Assembly (NCBI GenBank): GCA_963777435.1
Contig: CAVZQT010000003.1
Span: forward strand, 2,170,001-2,234,000
DNA from: AP-15 sp963777435
Lineage (GTDB): Bacteria; Pseudomonadota; Alphaproteobacteria; ATCC43930; CGMCC-115725
Direction: 5' to 3'
Length of the DNA stretch: 64,000 nucleotides
A model generated the notes under the pieces. It was not told the DNA's origin and did no database searches. It saw only the letters and a list, made by a program, of their open reading frames with translations. Shown here piece by piece: positions 55,074 to 64,000 of the stretch. How positions within the stretch are numbered: position 1 is the stretch's first letter; each line of letters opens with the position of its first letter. Made by a program: the position numbers and the translations under genes.

Positions 55074-55679
55074 TCAATTCACCGAACCGGCAGAAGCTGG
55101 AAGCCGGGCCGGGGCGGCCGCGGCGCTGGCCGGCGCGTCGGCCGCTCGAAACATCGTGTAGGAGAGCGTGATTGCTCGGACTTCGCGCGTGTCCGGATCT
55201 TTCAGCATGTCGGGATCGACAAAAAATACGACATCCATGTCCGCCTTTTCACCCGGCCGCAGGGTCTGACTGTTGAAGCAGAAACACTGCAACTTGTCGA
55301 AGTAGATCCCGATCTTGGCGGGGGTCACGTTATACACTGCCCGCGCTGTCACTGGGGCCGCGTTATAATTGACCGCACGAAAGACGACCCGGGTTCGCGC
55401 GCCCGGATGGACGGTCACCGCCGGCGTCAATGGTTGGAACGCCCAGTTCAAGCCCGGTGCGGTCTGCGCGTCGAAGCTGACCTTGATGAGAGCGGTCGAA
55501 ACCTTTTCGGGAGCCGCCTGCGCCCGCTGGGTTGTTCCGCCCAGGCCGGTAGCGCCGCAAAACGCCCGGTAAAGCGGCGGCGAAGCCAACGTTAACCCGG
55601 TCATGCCGGCCAGCACCGCGACGAGGATCAGAACCGTCGTCATCTGTCGCCGCTTTGGCGCCCCGCTTCGATCCGGCAC
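55074..55679 (-). CDS. ctaG: Cytochrome c oxidase assembly protein CtaG (Cox11)
   Basis: A 201-residue CtaG/Cox11. It delivers copper to the CuB site. A single N-terminal helix (TTVLILVAVLAGMTGLTLA) anchors a periplasmic domain containing the copper motif KLQCFCFNSQTL and PGEKADMDVVFFVDPDM. It lies between the 40-residue peptide and coxC, as usual for this operon. Confidence 0.95.
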   Translation of the reverse strand: MPDRSGAPKRRQMTTVLILVAVLAGMTGLTLASPPLYRAFCGATGLGGTTQRAQAAPEKVSTALIKVSFDAQTAPGLNWAFQPLTPAVTVHPGARTRVVFRAVNYNAAPVTARAVYNVTPAKIGIYFDKLQCFCFNSQTLRPGEKADMDVVFFVDPDMLKDPDTREVRAITLSYTMFRAADAPASAAAAPARLPASAGSVN

Positions 55680-55681
55680 CG

Positions 55682-55804
55682 CTATACCCCAACCCGGACC
55701 ATCGCGATCGCGTAGAACAGCGCCACCAACCCCAGCAGCACAACAAGAAGCGCGCGATTGCGCGCGCGGATCAGCCGCTGCCGTTCCTGTTGCGGCTCGA
55801 TCAT
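55682..55804 (-). CDS. 40-residue membrane peptide of the oxidase operon (CoxF-like)
   Basis: MIEPQQERQRLIRARNRALL and a single transmembrane helix make up this 40-residue peptide. It starts at ATG 55804 and ends two bases before ctaG begins. Small one-helix proteins at this place in alphaproteobacterial cox operons are called CoxF or a hypothetical cox subunit. The position, not a search, supports the call. Confidence 0.75.
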   Translation of the reverse strand: MIEPQQERQRLIRARNRALLVVLLGLVALFYAIAMVRVGV

Positions 55805-55809
55805 CGACG

Positions 55810-56748
55810 TCACAGCCAGCTCTTCCCTGCCAGATTTACGGCTTCGTGATCGACCAGCAACAGGCTGAAGATCAGCATCAGGTAAAGCAGCGAGAAGCCG
55901 AACATCTGCCGCGCGGCGCTGTCGCCGTGCTCGCGCCAGACGCGAACCGCGCAAGCCGTGAACAACGCGCTCAGCACGAGCGAGCCGACTCCGTAAACCG
56001 CGCCGGCAATCCCGAGAAACCACGGCGCCGCGCTCACCGGCCACAGCACAAGTGTATAAAGCAGCATTTGGCGCTTGGTTTCGCGGGCCCCGGCAACAAC
56101 CGGCAGCATCGGCACGCCCGCCGCAGTGTAATCATCGGCGCGGTTCAGCGCCAGCGCCCAAAAATGCGGCGGGGTCCAGAAGAAGATGATCGCGAAGAGT
56201 GCAATGCCGCCCCAGGCGATATCGCCGCTAACTGCCGCCCAGCCGATAACCGGAGGAAATGCGCCGGCAGCACCGCCGATGACGATGTTCTGCGGGGTGC
56301 GCCGCTTGAGCCAGATCGTGTAGACAAAGACGTAAAAGGCGATCGTCAGCGCCAGCAGCCCCGCCGCCGCTAAATTGACGGCCAGCGCCATGACCAGCAC
56401 CGAACCAACCGCCAGCACCAGGCCGAAGCCCAGCGCTTCGCCCGGCATCATCCGGCCCGCCGGCAGCGGCCGGGAAGCGGTGCGGCGCATGATCGCGTCG
56501 ATATCCCGGTCGTACCACATATTGATCGCGCCCGCAGCGCCAGCGCCGACCGCGATGCACAGCACCGCGACCACGGCGAGCACCGGATGGAGATGGCCCG
56601 GCGCCACAAACAACCCGACAAAGCCGGTGAACACCACCAGCGACATCACGCGAGGTTTCAGGATTTCGATGTAATCGCCGACCGCCGCCGTCGACCCGCC
56701 GCTCAGCGGGTATCCGAGTGACGGCGAGGTTTCGGACAAGTCGGACAC
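55810..56748 (-). CDS. ctaB: Protohaem IX farnesyltransferase (haem O synthase)
   Basis: A 312-residue UbiA-type prenyltransferase. It makes haem O from haem B and farnesyl diphosphate. The Asp-rich motif AINMWYDRDIDAIMRRTASRPLP binds the diphosphate, and YTIWLKRRTPQNIVIGGAAGAFPP and WTPPHFWALAL are diagnostic. It lies between coxA and the 40-residue peptide in the oxidase operon, as usual. Confidence 0.96.
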   Translation of the reverse strand: MSDLSETSPSLGYPLSGGSTAAVGDYIEILKPRVMSLVVFTGFVGLFVAPGHLHPVLAVVAVLCIAVGAGAAGAINMWYDRDIDAIMRRTASRPLPAGRMMPGEALGFGLVLAVGSVLVMALAVNLAAAGLLALTIAFYVFVYTIWLKRRTPQNIVIGGAAGAFPPVIGWAAVSGDIAWGGIALFAIIFFWTPPHFWALALNRADDYTAAGVPMLPVVAGARETKRQMLLYTLVLWPVSAAPWFLGIAGAVYGVGSLVLSALFTACAVRVWREHGDSAARQMFGFSLLYLMLIFSLLLVDHEAVNLAGKSWL

Positions 56749-56797
56749 GAAGGCTTGATCTCCAGAGCGGGTTTACCGGTCAGACAATGGCTGGCCC

Positions 56798-56845
56798 CGT
56801 CGCCTAGGGCAGTCATGGCCCGGGCCATGACTGCCCTAGGCGACG
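56798..56845. repeat. 48-bp perfect palindrome at the coxA stop codon
   Basis: The left arm CGTCGCCTAGGGCAGTCATG at 56798-56817 continues to the CCCGGG centre and is repeated exactly inverted up to 56845. All 48 positions match, with no loop. The right arm covers the last codon and TAG stop of coxA (56836-56838). It may act as a strong transcript end or attenuator between coxA and ctaB; an assembly artefact is also possible. Confidence 0.8.
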
Positions 56846-58458
56846 ACCGGCAGTTCGTCATAGCTGTGGAACGGTGGCGGCGATGGCAGCTTCCACTCGA
56901 GGGTCGTGGCGCCCTCGCCCCAGTAATTCGCTCCGACCCGTTTACCCGCGATCAAGGTCTGCAGCACGATGAACACAAACAGCAGGGTCGAGCCATATGA
57001 AATGAAAGCTCCGATCGACGCGACAAAGTTCCAGCCGGCAAAGGCATCAGGATAGTCGGCGATCCGCCGCGGCATGCCGGCGAGTCCGAGGAAATGCATC
57101 GGGAAAAACGTCAAGTTGACGCCGATAAAGGTGGTCCAGAAATGGATCTTTCCTAGCGTCTCATTGTACTGGCGACCCGACATCTTGCCGATCCAATAGT
57201 AGAAACCGGCAAAGATTGAGAACACAGCACCCAACGACAGCACGTAATGAAAGTGTGCGACGACGTAATAGGTATTATGAAGGGCAAAATCGACACCGGC
57301 ATTGGCCAAGACGACCCCGGTCACGCCGCCGATCGTAAACAGGAAGATAAACCCCATCGCGAACAGCATCGGCGTTTTGAAGTCGATAGAGCCGCCCCAG
57401 GTGGTCGCAATCCACGAGAAGATCTTCACGCCGGTCGGCACCGCGATCACCATCGTCGCCGCGGTGAAATATGCGCGTGCGTCGATCGAGATGCCGGTCG
57501 TGAACATGTGGTGGGCCCACACGACAAAACCGACCACCCCGATCGCAACCATCGCGTAGACCATCCCGAGATAGCCAAAAATCGGCTTCTTCGAAAAGGT
57601 CGAGACGATCTGCGAAATCATGCCGAAGCCGGGCAGGATCAGGATGTAGACCTCCGGATGGCCAAAGAACCAGAACAGATTCAAGAACAGGATCGGATCG
57701 CCACCGCCCGCCGGGTTGAAGAACGAGGTGCCAAAATTGCGGTCGGTCAGCAACATCGTGATCGCGCCCGCCAGCACCGGCAGGGATAGCAGCAACAGGA
57801 ACGCCGTCACCAGTATCGACCACACAAACAGCGGCATCTTATGCAGGGTCATCCCTGGTGCGCGCATGTTGAAGATCGTCGTGATGAAGTTGATCGCACC
57901 CATGATCGACGACGCGCCGGCGAGATGCAGCGAGAAGATCGCCATGTCGACGGCTGGGCCGGGACTGCCGACCGGTCCCGACAGCGGCGGATACATCGTC
58001 CAGCCGACACCCGGCCCCTCGCCGACAAAGGCCGACCCGAGCAACAGCGCAAACGACGGCACCAGCAGCCAAAAGCTGATGTTGTTCATCCGCGGAAACG
58101 CCATGTCGGGCGAGCCGATCATCAGCGGCACAAACCAATTGCCAAAGCCGCCGATCATCGCCGGCATGACCGTGAAAAAGATCATGATCAGGCCGTGCGC
58201 GGTGATCAACACGTTGTAGAACTGATGGTCGGAGATGAAGTGGTTATCGGGATGCATCAATTGGATGCGCATCAACACCGAAAACGCCCCGCCGATCACC
58301 CCGGCGCAGATCGCAAATATCAGATAGAGGGTGCCGATATCTTTATGATTGGTCGAGAACAGCCAGCGGGTGAAGAACCCCGGATGGTGACCGGCGTGAC
58401 CATCGCCGCCGTAACCGTGGACCTCGACCGCGTGCGCTTCCCGCTCGTAAGAAGTCAT
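56836..58458 (-). CDS. ctaD: Cytochrome c oxidase subunit I
   Basis: A 540-residue haem-copper oxidase subunit I with 12 helices. Haem a and CuB ligands are in NVLITAHGLIMIFF, WFFGHPEVYILILPGFG (His-Pro-Glu-Val-Tyr, with the cross-linked Tyr), VWAHHMFT, and HNTYYVVAHFHYVLS. The K-channel and D-channel residues appear conserved. It is the catalytic core of the aa3-type oxidase. Its start lies 16 bases after coxB. Confidence 0.98.
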   Translation of the reverse strand: MTSYEREAHAVEVHGYGGDGHAGHHPGFFTRWLFSTNHKDIGTLYLIFAICAGVIGGAFSVLMRIQLMHPDNHFISDHQFYNVLITAHGLIMIFFTVMPAMIGGFGNWFVPLMIGSPDMAFPRMNNISFWLLVPSFALLLGSAFVGEGPGVGWTMYPPLSGPVGSPGPAVDMAIFSLHLAGASSIMGAINFITTIFNMRAPGMTLHKMPLFVWSILVTAFLLLLSLPVLAGAITMLLTDRNFGTSFFNPAGGGDPILFLNLFWFFGHPEVYILILPGFGMISQIVSTFSKKPIFGYLGMVYAMVAIGVVGFVVWAHHMFTTGISIDARAYFTAATMVIAVPTGVKIFSWIATTWGGSIDFKTPMLFAMGFIFLFTIGGVTGVVLANAGVDFALHNTYYVVAHFHYVLSLGAVFSIFAGFYYWIGKMSGRQYNETLGKIHFWTTFIGVNLTFFPMHFLGLAGMPRRIADYPDAFAGWNFVASIGAFISYGSTLLFVFIVLQTLIAGKRVGANYWGEGATTLEWKLPSPPPFHSYDELPVVA

Positions 58459-58474
58459 CGGACCCTCTTAGACT

Positions 58475-59353
58475 TTAGTTGCCGGCGGGCGCGGCGGCTG
58501 CGACATGCAGCGCGGCGTCGTCGGTTTGGTTGCGCGCGAATTTCTTGCCGGCGCTGACCAGCCAGCGTTGGAACTCTTCCTTGGACACCGCCACGATCTT
58601 GATCGGCATGAAGGCGTGGTTGATGCCGCAAATCTGGTTGCACTGGCCGTAGTAAGTGCCTTCGCGATCGACATTGAACCAGCTCTCGTTGAGACGGCCG
58701 ATCACCGCGTATTCTTGGACGCCAAACGGCGGGATAAACCAGCTGTGAATGACATCGGTGCTGGTTACCAGAACACGGACATTCGTGTGTATCGGGACAA
58801 CCAGCGGATTATCGACATCGAGAAGCCGCTTTTGCCCCGGCTTCAGATCGGCGTCTTGGATGACGTTGCTGTCGAATGCCAGGTTCTTCTGGTCGGGATA
58901 GGCATACGACCAGTACCACTGATGAGCGGTAACCTTGATCGTCATGTCCGGATTTGGCACTCGGTCCATGTAATACATCAGTTTGAATGATGGGATCGCT
59001 ATGATCACCAGGATCAGCACCGGAACCACGGTCCAGAGGATCTCGATAACCGGATTGTGCGAGGTGTGCGCGGGGACCGGATTGCGGCGATGATTGAAGC
59101 GGACGATGACATAGAGCAGCAGCCCCATGACAAACGCGGCGATCAGAAAGATGATTACCAACAGTTCGTTGTGAAACGCATTCAGCCGGTCCTTGACCGG
59201 GGTCGCCGGCGGCTGCATGCCAATTTCCCAAGGCCGCGGCGCTTCGGCCCACGCCACCGCCGCCAATGACACGATGACAAGCATCGCTAGGGTCAGCACA
59301 AGCGCGGCGCGCGCCAGCGATTTCTTTGTCTGCAATTTCGTCAACCGCATCAT
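58475..59353 (-). CDS. ctaC: Cytochrome c oxidase subunit II
   Basis: A 292-residue subunit II. A signal-like N-terminus ending VAWAE precedes two membrane helices and the periplasmic CuA domain: VTSTDVIHSWFIPPFGVQ and YYGQCNQICGINHAFMP supply the His, Cys, Cys, His and Met ligands. TAHQWYWSYAYPD is the aromatic electron-entry segment. ATG 59353 (next to a second ATG) follows CCGGAAG; a longer frame to 59536 is unlikely. It is the first gene of the oxidase operon. Confidence 0.97.
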   Translation of the reverse strand: MMRLTKLQTKKSLARAALVLTLAMLVIVSLAAVAWAEAPRPWEIGMQPPATPVKDRLNAFHNELLVIIFLIAAFVMGLLLYVIVRFNHRRNPVPAHTSHNPVIEILWTVVPVLILVIIAIPSFKLMYYMDRVPNPDMTIKVTAHQWYWSYAYPDQKNLAFDSNVIQDADLKPGQKRLLDVDNPLVVPIHTNVRVLVTSTDVIHSWFIPPFGVQEYAVIGRLNESWFNVDREGTYYGQCNQICGINHAFMPIKIVAVSKEEFQRWLVSAGKKFARNQTDDAALHVAAAAPAGN

Positions 59354-59672
59354 CTTCCGGATCTTCCGGCCACCCCCGGCCCGCTTGTCCCAGCCGATCG
59401 ATCGGCCCTTTCGCAACCGGCTCGTTGAGCGCCATCGGCTCTCCTCCGGCTCGACCCGCCTCGCAATGCGGTGCTTCGGCCCCGCTTCTGCCCAGCAAAG
59501 CAGCGGCGAGCCTACACCATCGGCGATGTATGTCACAACCGGCTGAACCTATTGCGTCAAGCGGCCGCATCCGTTTGCCGATCTGCCCGTATCTGCTTTG
59601 GCAAAGCGCAATCGCGGCTTTTGCTCGCGGTTTTGCGCGACCATATTGACGCTGTCAGTAGTGGAGTTGTGG
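59354..59672. other. Divergent intergenic region between ctaC and tldD
   Basis: About 320 bases holding the promoters of the oxidase operon and of tldD. No element is sharp enough to name. Open frames here are extensions of the flanking genes. Confidence 0.4.
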
Positions 59673-61106
59673 ATGACCGATCTCGCCGTCACCGACGAAT
59701 TGTTTTTTGAGCGCACCGGAATGGAGCCGAGCCGGGTCGAGAGCATCGTCGCCGAGGCATTGGCGGGAATGGATGACGGCGAGCTGTTCCTCGAATACAG
59801 CCAATCCGAGAGTCTGACGCTCGATGACGGGCAAATCAAAAGCGCCAGCTTCGATACGACGCAGGGTTTTGGTTTGCGAGCCGTCGCCGGCGAAGCGGCC
59901 GGCTACGCACACGCCTCCGATCTCTCGGAAGCGGCGATCCGCCGCGCCGCTGCTACGGTGCGCGCGGTGGCGCACGGTTATGAGGGGGTCATGGCAGGGC
60001 CGCCGCCCGGCACCAATCGCTGCCTCTATACCGATGTGAACCCGTTGGGTCTCGTCGATCTCGGCGTCAAGACCCGCCTCCTGGCGGAGATCGACGCGTA
60101 TGCCCGCAGCCGCGATCCGCGGGTTAAGCAGGTCATGGCGTCGTTGAGCGGCCTCTGGCAGGCGGTGCAGATCGTCCGCGCCGATGGCCGCCGGGTGGCC
60201 GACATTCGGCCGCTGGTGCGGCTCGGCGTCTCGGTGGTGGTCGGCGAGGGTGACCGCATGGAAACCGGGTCTTCCGGTTCAGGCGGCCGCATGGCCTATG
60301 ACCGTTATCTCGATCCCTCACATTGGAAGAAGGAGGTCGACGAGGCGCTGCGTCAGGCTCTTGTCAATCTCGGCGCGGTGCCGGCGCCAGCCGGCGAGAT
60401 GATTGTCGTCCTCGGGCCCGGCTGGCCGGGTGTCATGCTGCACGAAGCGGTTGGGCATGGGCTGGAAGGCGATTTCAACCGCAAAAAGACCTCGGCTTTC
60501 TCCGGGATGATCGGCGAGCGGGTGGCGAGCAAAGGTGTGACTGTTGTCGATGACGGCACCTTACCCGACCGACGGGGATCGCTGACCGTCGACGATGAGG
60601 GCACACCGACCAACTACACCGTGCTGATCGAAGACGGCATTCTGAAAGGGTACATGCAAGACCGCATGAATGCCCGCCTGCTCGGGGCCAAACCAACCGG
60701 TAATGGGCGGCGGCAGAGTTTCGGGCACGCGCCGATGCCGCGCATGACCAACACCTACATGCTCGCCGGCGACCGCGACCCGCAGGAAATCATCGCCTCG
60801 GTCGATCGCGGTCTTTACGCGGTCAATTTCGGCGGCGGCCAGGTCGACATCACCTCCGGCAAATTCGTGTTCTCAGCCTCGGAAGCGTATCTGATCGAGG
60901 GCGGTAAAGTCGGCCCCGCCGTCAAGGGCGCGACGTTGATCGGTAACGGCCCAGACGCGATGACCAAGGTCACGATGATCGGCAACGACCTCGCCCTCGA
61001 TCACGGTATCGGCACCTGCGGCAAGGATGGTCAAAGCGTGCCGGTCGGTGTCGGTCAGCCAACCCTGCGGATGGATGGGCTGACCGTCGGCGGCACCAGC
61101 GCATGA
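59673..61106 (+). CDS. tldD: Metalloprotease TldD
   Basis: A 477-residue TldD. With TldE it forms a peptidase that processes small peptides and degrades CcdA-type antitoxins in enterics. The zinc motif is VMLHEAVGHGLEGDF, followed by GTPTNYTVLIEDGILKGYMQDRMNARLLG and the C-terminal GTCGKDGQSVPVGVGQPTLRMDGLTVGG. ATG 59673 follows GGAG at six bases; an earlier in-frame ATG lacks this. It is divergent from the oxidase operon, a familiar alphaproteobacterial layout. Confidence 0.94.
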   Translation: MTDLAVTDELFFERTGMEPSRVESIVAEALAGMDDGELFLEYSQSESLTLDDGQIKSASFDTTQGFGLRAVAGEAAGYAHASDLSEAAIRRAAATVRAVAHGYEGVMAGPPPGTNRCLYTDVNPLGLVDLGVKTRLLAEIDAYARSRDPRVKQVMASLSGLWQAVQIVRADGRRVADIRPLVRLGVSVVVGEGDRMETGSSGSGGRMAYDRYLDPSHWKKEVDEALRQALVNLGAVPAPAGEMIVVLGPGWPGVMLHEAVGHGLEGDFNRKKTSAFSGMIGERVASKGVTVVDDGTLPDRRGSLTVDDEGTPTNYTVLIEDGILKGYMQDRMNARLLGAKPTGNGRRQSFGHAPMPRMTNTYMLAGDRDPQEIIASVDRGLYAVNFGGGQVDITSGKFVFSASEAYLIEGGKVGPAVKGATLIGNGPDAMTKVTMIGNDLALDHGIGTCGKDGQSVPVGVGQPTLRMDGLTVGGTSA

Positions 61107-61369
61107 ACGAGCCGCCCAAGGCGAGGCGATCGATGAAGTAATTTGCGGCGGGCGAGGGATTTTTTGAGTCTCCTCGCGCATCCACAGGGAAGTACGATTC
61201 GCCCGCGGCCGAAGGGAAGATTTGGTCGGACGCACGCACCGGCGGCATCCGGATTGGTGTAGCGAGAATTACCGTGTTTTCTGATGTAGTGCAGCAAAGC
61301 ACGCCACCTGCAGAGCCCGGGCGGCGATCTCTACCGCGGCCGCTTATTGTGTGGGCGCCTGTTTCAGGC

Positions 61370-63007
61370 TTATCGCTCTGCGATGTAAGTCGCGCCTCCG
61401 GTCTCGTCGTTTGCGAGGAGCCTCAAACGATATTTCCTCTCGATCAGATATTGAATTACCCAATCCGCGCCCGAGTACAATATGAACTTCTGATGTGCAG
61501 CTTGAAACCCAACAAGATCTTCGATGCGTAAGGAAATAAACTTGGCTAGAAGGCGATTTGTTTTGTCGGGCGTATCCGATCCGACTAGGCGCGTGGCGAT
61601 ATCCGCATCGACCACCATCACCAACTGGTTGTGCACCTCCGCCGGCGCGTATTCGGCCGCCTCCAGGTATGCCGCGGGATTGCCGATCACGACGGGCATA
61701 TCTGGCGGTTCGCTACGGCTGAGTTCCGCGAGCCTGGTCCAACGCAAATCTGCCCTGCTGCCGCCCGTGCTGTTTAACATCAGAAAATCATTAGAGTCTT
61801 GCACGACCAGAGCCGCCAGCAATGCCGCTATGAGATAGGTGGAAGCTGGTTCGAGCCAAATGGCCTTAATCAAATACATTGAGCCAAAGACAAGGCCCAG
61901 GATCCCGGGCCATCCGTAGCGAGGTGTATAACCGGAGCCCAGAAGCTTTGTGAGCACCACCAGCAAAGCAGGATAGAACAGAAACCCGCTGACAAGGACG
62001 ATTTCGGGCAGAGTGAAATCACCCTCGCGCATTCCTCTTTGGGGTTGCCGTTTCATGCGCAGGAACAATTCACAGACGACTAATACGAACAAGAGTATCA
62101 GAACAAAGGCGAGCTTAGGATCGAGTCCAAAATAATCCCCATATGTCAACCGCACCATGCTCCAGCTTGGTTGCGCCCAAAAATTCTTTCCGAACAATTC
62201 CCGGTAATGAATAAGACAGGGAAGAGTTATAAAAAATGGAGAAGTCGCTAAAAGACAACCAGCCCAAACCCCCCATCTGATGCGACGGGAGAGAAAAGTC
62301 GAGGCAAGTTCGGCAGCACCGAAGGACAAAACTGCCACCACCGCGAGATGGTGACAGGACACACTCAATGTTAAAAAGAGGGCGAACAGAACCGTCATAA
62401 AGCGCTGGCGATCGATCCTCTGCCAGCACGCGGCGGAGGCAGCGAGAAAGCCCACCACCAATGTGTAGGATCGCGCTTCCAAGGCATACTCGCGGAATGG
62501 CGATAGGGTGATCAGAACCACGGCCGCGAAAGCGGCGGATACCGGGAAGCTTTTGCGGACAAACCAGTATGCTCCCAGTAATGTCATCAGGTATCCAACA
62601 ATTGACGGCAATCGAAGCGTGACGAGTGGATCGCCGGGCAGCATGCGCCCCAGTTGGGCTATTGCATAATAGCCTGGGGGCATCCCATCCACGCCTGCCT
62701 GGAGGGCTCTCCAAACTTGGGAAAATGGATGCAGGTTTGAAACATGAAATGTAAGAAGCTCATCGTACCCAAATAATGTTCTGCTCGCCTTGAGAGACAG
62801 GAGACTGAATTCCGTAACAAGGACTGCTGCGAGCAGGGCTGCGGCGCATCGGGCTGATGTCATCGCGCGAGCGTAGGCATATCCAGCGCCCCACACAGAG
62901 GCGGGCAGCTTCCGCTCCACTTTCGCGTTATTCACTATTCCCACCACACGTGTTCCGAACTGTCGCAACCTACTCGTGTTGCGATTATTGGCGGCCGGCG
63001 CACGCAT
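61370..63007 (-). CDS. GT-C type membrane glycosyltransferase (GT39/ArnT-like)
   Basis: A ~545-residue polytopic membrane protein with about ten hydrophobic helices. After the first helix, RTLFGYDELLTFHVS gives the acidic motif of lipid-linked GT-C glycosyltransferases. MPPGYYAIAQLGR, SPFREYALEARSYTLVVG and the C-terminal soluble domain (NRLLAKFISLRIEDLV) fit the GT39/PMT-like group. It probably uses an undecaprenyl-phosphate sugar to modify envelope glycans. The start is uncertain, with an alternative at residue 49. It is richer in A+T than flanking genes. Confidence 0.72.
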   Translation of the reverse strand: MRAPAANNRNTSRLRQFGTRVVGIVNNAKVERKLPASVWGAGYAYARAMTSARCAAALLAAVLVTEFSLLSLKASRTLFGYDELLTFHVSNLHPFSQVWRALQAGVDGMPPGYYAIAQLGRMLPGDPLVTLRLPSIVGYLMTLLGAYWFVRKSFPVSAAFAAVVLITLSPFREYALEARSYTLVVGFLAASAACWQRIDRQRFMTVLFALFLTLSVSCHHLAVVAVLSFGAAELASTFLSRRIRWGVWAGCLLATSPFFITLPCLIHYRELFGKNFWAQPSWSMVRLTYGDYFGLDPKLAFVLILLFVLVVCELFLRMKRQPQRGMREGDFTLPEIVLVSGFLFYPALLVVLTKLLGSGYTPRYGWPGILGLVFGSMYLIKAIWLEPASTYLIAALLAALVVQDSNDFLMLNSTGGSRADLRWTRLAELSRSEPPDMPVVIGNPAAYLEAAEYAPAEVHNQLVMVVDADIATRLVGSDTPDKTNRLLAKFISLRIEDLVGFQAAHQKFILYSGADWVIQYLIERKYRLRLLANDETGGATYIAER

Positions 63008-63303
63008 GGCATGCTATGCGTCAAAAAGGCCGATGAGCGTGCATTGTCGGCAACCGCATTTTTGTTGACGGTTGCCAGCTTTTCTATGTGTTTACTGAAA
63101 CCTGTAGCGCGGAACTGTCTGCAACCTTGTTGATCAGATACCCCGGAGCGCTCGAGAAAGCTAGTCCTTTCGGGTTACGAAGGGTTAATTGACACGTGTA
63201 CGAACCAGCGCAAGCAGAAGAACAAAAAGGCTCACGAGATGGCTGGCGATTTCAACGGACGCGGCGATTTGTGTTTGAGCTGCGCCGCGGGCCAGGGGCG
63301 GTA

Positions 63304-64000
63304 ATGCGGTTTCGGGTGCGTTGGTATGCGGCGGCGATTGCTGCGCTGGCCACAGCAATGCCGTTGACCCGTGCCGCGGCGTGCACCGATTTTGGGCAAG
63401 CGCTAACAACGCGGTGGTCTCTCGAAACGGTTGGCGGCGCTTCCTGGCTGGTCACGCCCTGCGGCCAGCGCTTTCTGAGCCTAGGCGTCAATGCTCTCGA
63501 CGGCGGCTACCCGTTTCGTGAGAAGGCCGGCAAGATCTACTATAGCTGGACGGCGTTCACACCGACCCAAACCGCCTGGGTGGATGTCATGCGGGATCGG
63601 TTTGCGAGCTGGGGCTTTAACAGTGCTGGCGGCTGGTCTCTCGCGCCGCAGGTATTGCGCCTACCAACCATCGTCAACCTTGAACTCGGGCGCAACGCCA
63701 AGTTTCATTGGTTCGACCCGTTCGCGCCTGAGACCGAGCAGCGGATGATGACGCTGGCGCGCAAGCTGGTCGCGCCATACCGGGATTCGCCCTATCGAAT
63801 AGGCTATTTCTCCGACAACGAAGTCGGCTGGTGGGCCGGCGCATTGTTTGTGTTTTATTCGATGAAGCCGGCCAATTCGGCGACCAAGCAGCGCTGGGTC
63901 GAGACGCTGCGCCGGCATTATTCCGACGATTGGACGCGCTTCGCGTCCGACTTTCTGCCGCCAGCGGGGGTCAATTCGTGGGCCGCGTTGCTCGCCACGA
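63304..64000 (+). CDS. Secreted glycosidase-like protein, partial (runs off the window)
   Basis: A reading frame open to the end of the window, 232 codons visible. The signal peptide is RWYAAAIAALATAMPLTRAAA. The mature part has WLVTPCGQRFLSLGVNALDGG, then VDVMRDRFASWGFNSAGGWS, and PYRIGYFSDNEVGWWAG; the Asn-Glu pair is like the acid/base of clan GH-A hydrolases. The arrangement resembles agarase or beta-galactosidase-like proteins. The C-terminal half lies outside the window. No ribosome binding site stands out. Confidence 0.6.
   Translation, partial: MRFRVRWYAAAIAALATAMPLTRAAACTDFGQALTTRWSLETVGGASWLVTPCGQRFLSLGVNALDGGYPFREKAGKIYYSWTAFTPTQTAWVDVMRDRFASWGFNSAGGWSLAPQVLRLPTIVNLELGRNAKFHWFDPFAPETEQRMMTLARKLVAPYRDSPYRIGYFSDNEVGWWAGALFVFYSMKPANSATKQRWVETLRRHYSDDWTRFASDFLPPAGVNSWAALLAT

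Noticed and set aside
63060..63100. Sigma-70 promoter upstream of the glycosidase-like gene
   Set aside because: TTGACG is present but no -10 hexamer lies at proper spacing.

Overview
The window is G+C-rich, gene-dense bacterial DNA that reads as a chromosome segment of an alphaproteobacterium, most likely Hyphomicrobiales or a neighbouring order. This rests on the cta/cox gene order (coxB, coxA, ctaB, a 40-residue membrane peptide, ctaG, coxC, DUF983, SURF1) with tldD divergent upstream of coxB, an IalB-family exported protein, a complex I NDUFA9-like epimerase, and a FeS-type cryptochrome/photolyase. The genus cannot be fixed by reading alone. There is no rRNA operon, complete prophage, insertion sequence or CRISPR array. 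Two tRNA genes are present: Arg(CCT) and Gly(CCC).

Layout. 0-13.5 kb: accessory catabolism (amidohydrolase, luciferase-like monooxygenase, HAD dehalogenase, MmgE/PrpD, acyl-CoA ligase, sulfatase, dienelactone hydrolase, cupin), a VapBC-type toxin-antitoxin pair, and tRNA-Arg. 13.5-14.7 kb: tRNA-Gly followed by a lower-G+C scar carrying an Abi-alpha/DUF4393 gene and a truncated membrane ORF. 14.7-19.2 kb: an unusual ABC exporter divergent from an HtrA/DegP protease. 19-25 kb: SDR, zinc alcohol dehydrogenase, NDUFA9-like protein, cyclophilin, AmpG-like permease, YgjP-like metallopeptidase. 25-28.7 kb: ugpB-ugpA-ugpE without the ATPase. 28.7-34 kb: class C beta-lactamase-like hydrolase, cobyrinate diamide synthase, and an intradiol dioxygenase/nitroreductase/CMD cluster. 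34-36.8 kb: tgt-queF-queG. 38-39.8 kb: an A+T-richer insert with an AvcD-type anti-phage dCTP deaminase. 39.8-43.7 kb: argG, a hydrolase, rlmN, ialB-like. 44-49 kb: GNAT, DUF2945, two photolyases, and a DUF1801/ArsR-SRPBCC operon with a palindromic operator. 49-51.5 kb: egtB-egtD (ergothioneine). 51.5-59.4 kb: M32 peptidase plus the aa3 oxidase operon. 59.7-64 kb: tldD, a GT-C-like glycosyltransferase, and a secreted glycosidase-like gene running off the edge.

A recurrent oddity is single-base indels that break otherwise well-preserved genes. Reading frames joined by eye imply 17 one-base insertions and 2 one-base homopolymer deletions in seven genes, strongly clustered at 3.8-5.7 kb and 15.0-18.4 kb. 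Every repaired gene has a length divisible by three. This looks more like local sequence error than decay, so these genes are annotated full length and flagged as frameshifted.

Most interesting: the ABC exporter whose nucleotide-binding motifs are all degenerate and which carries a long duplicated insertion; the AvcD-type deaminase; the Abi-alpha gene reading through a tRNA; and a 48-bp perfect palindrome at the coxA stop codon.
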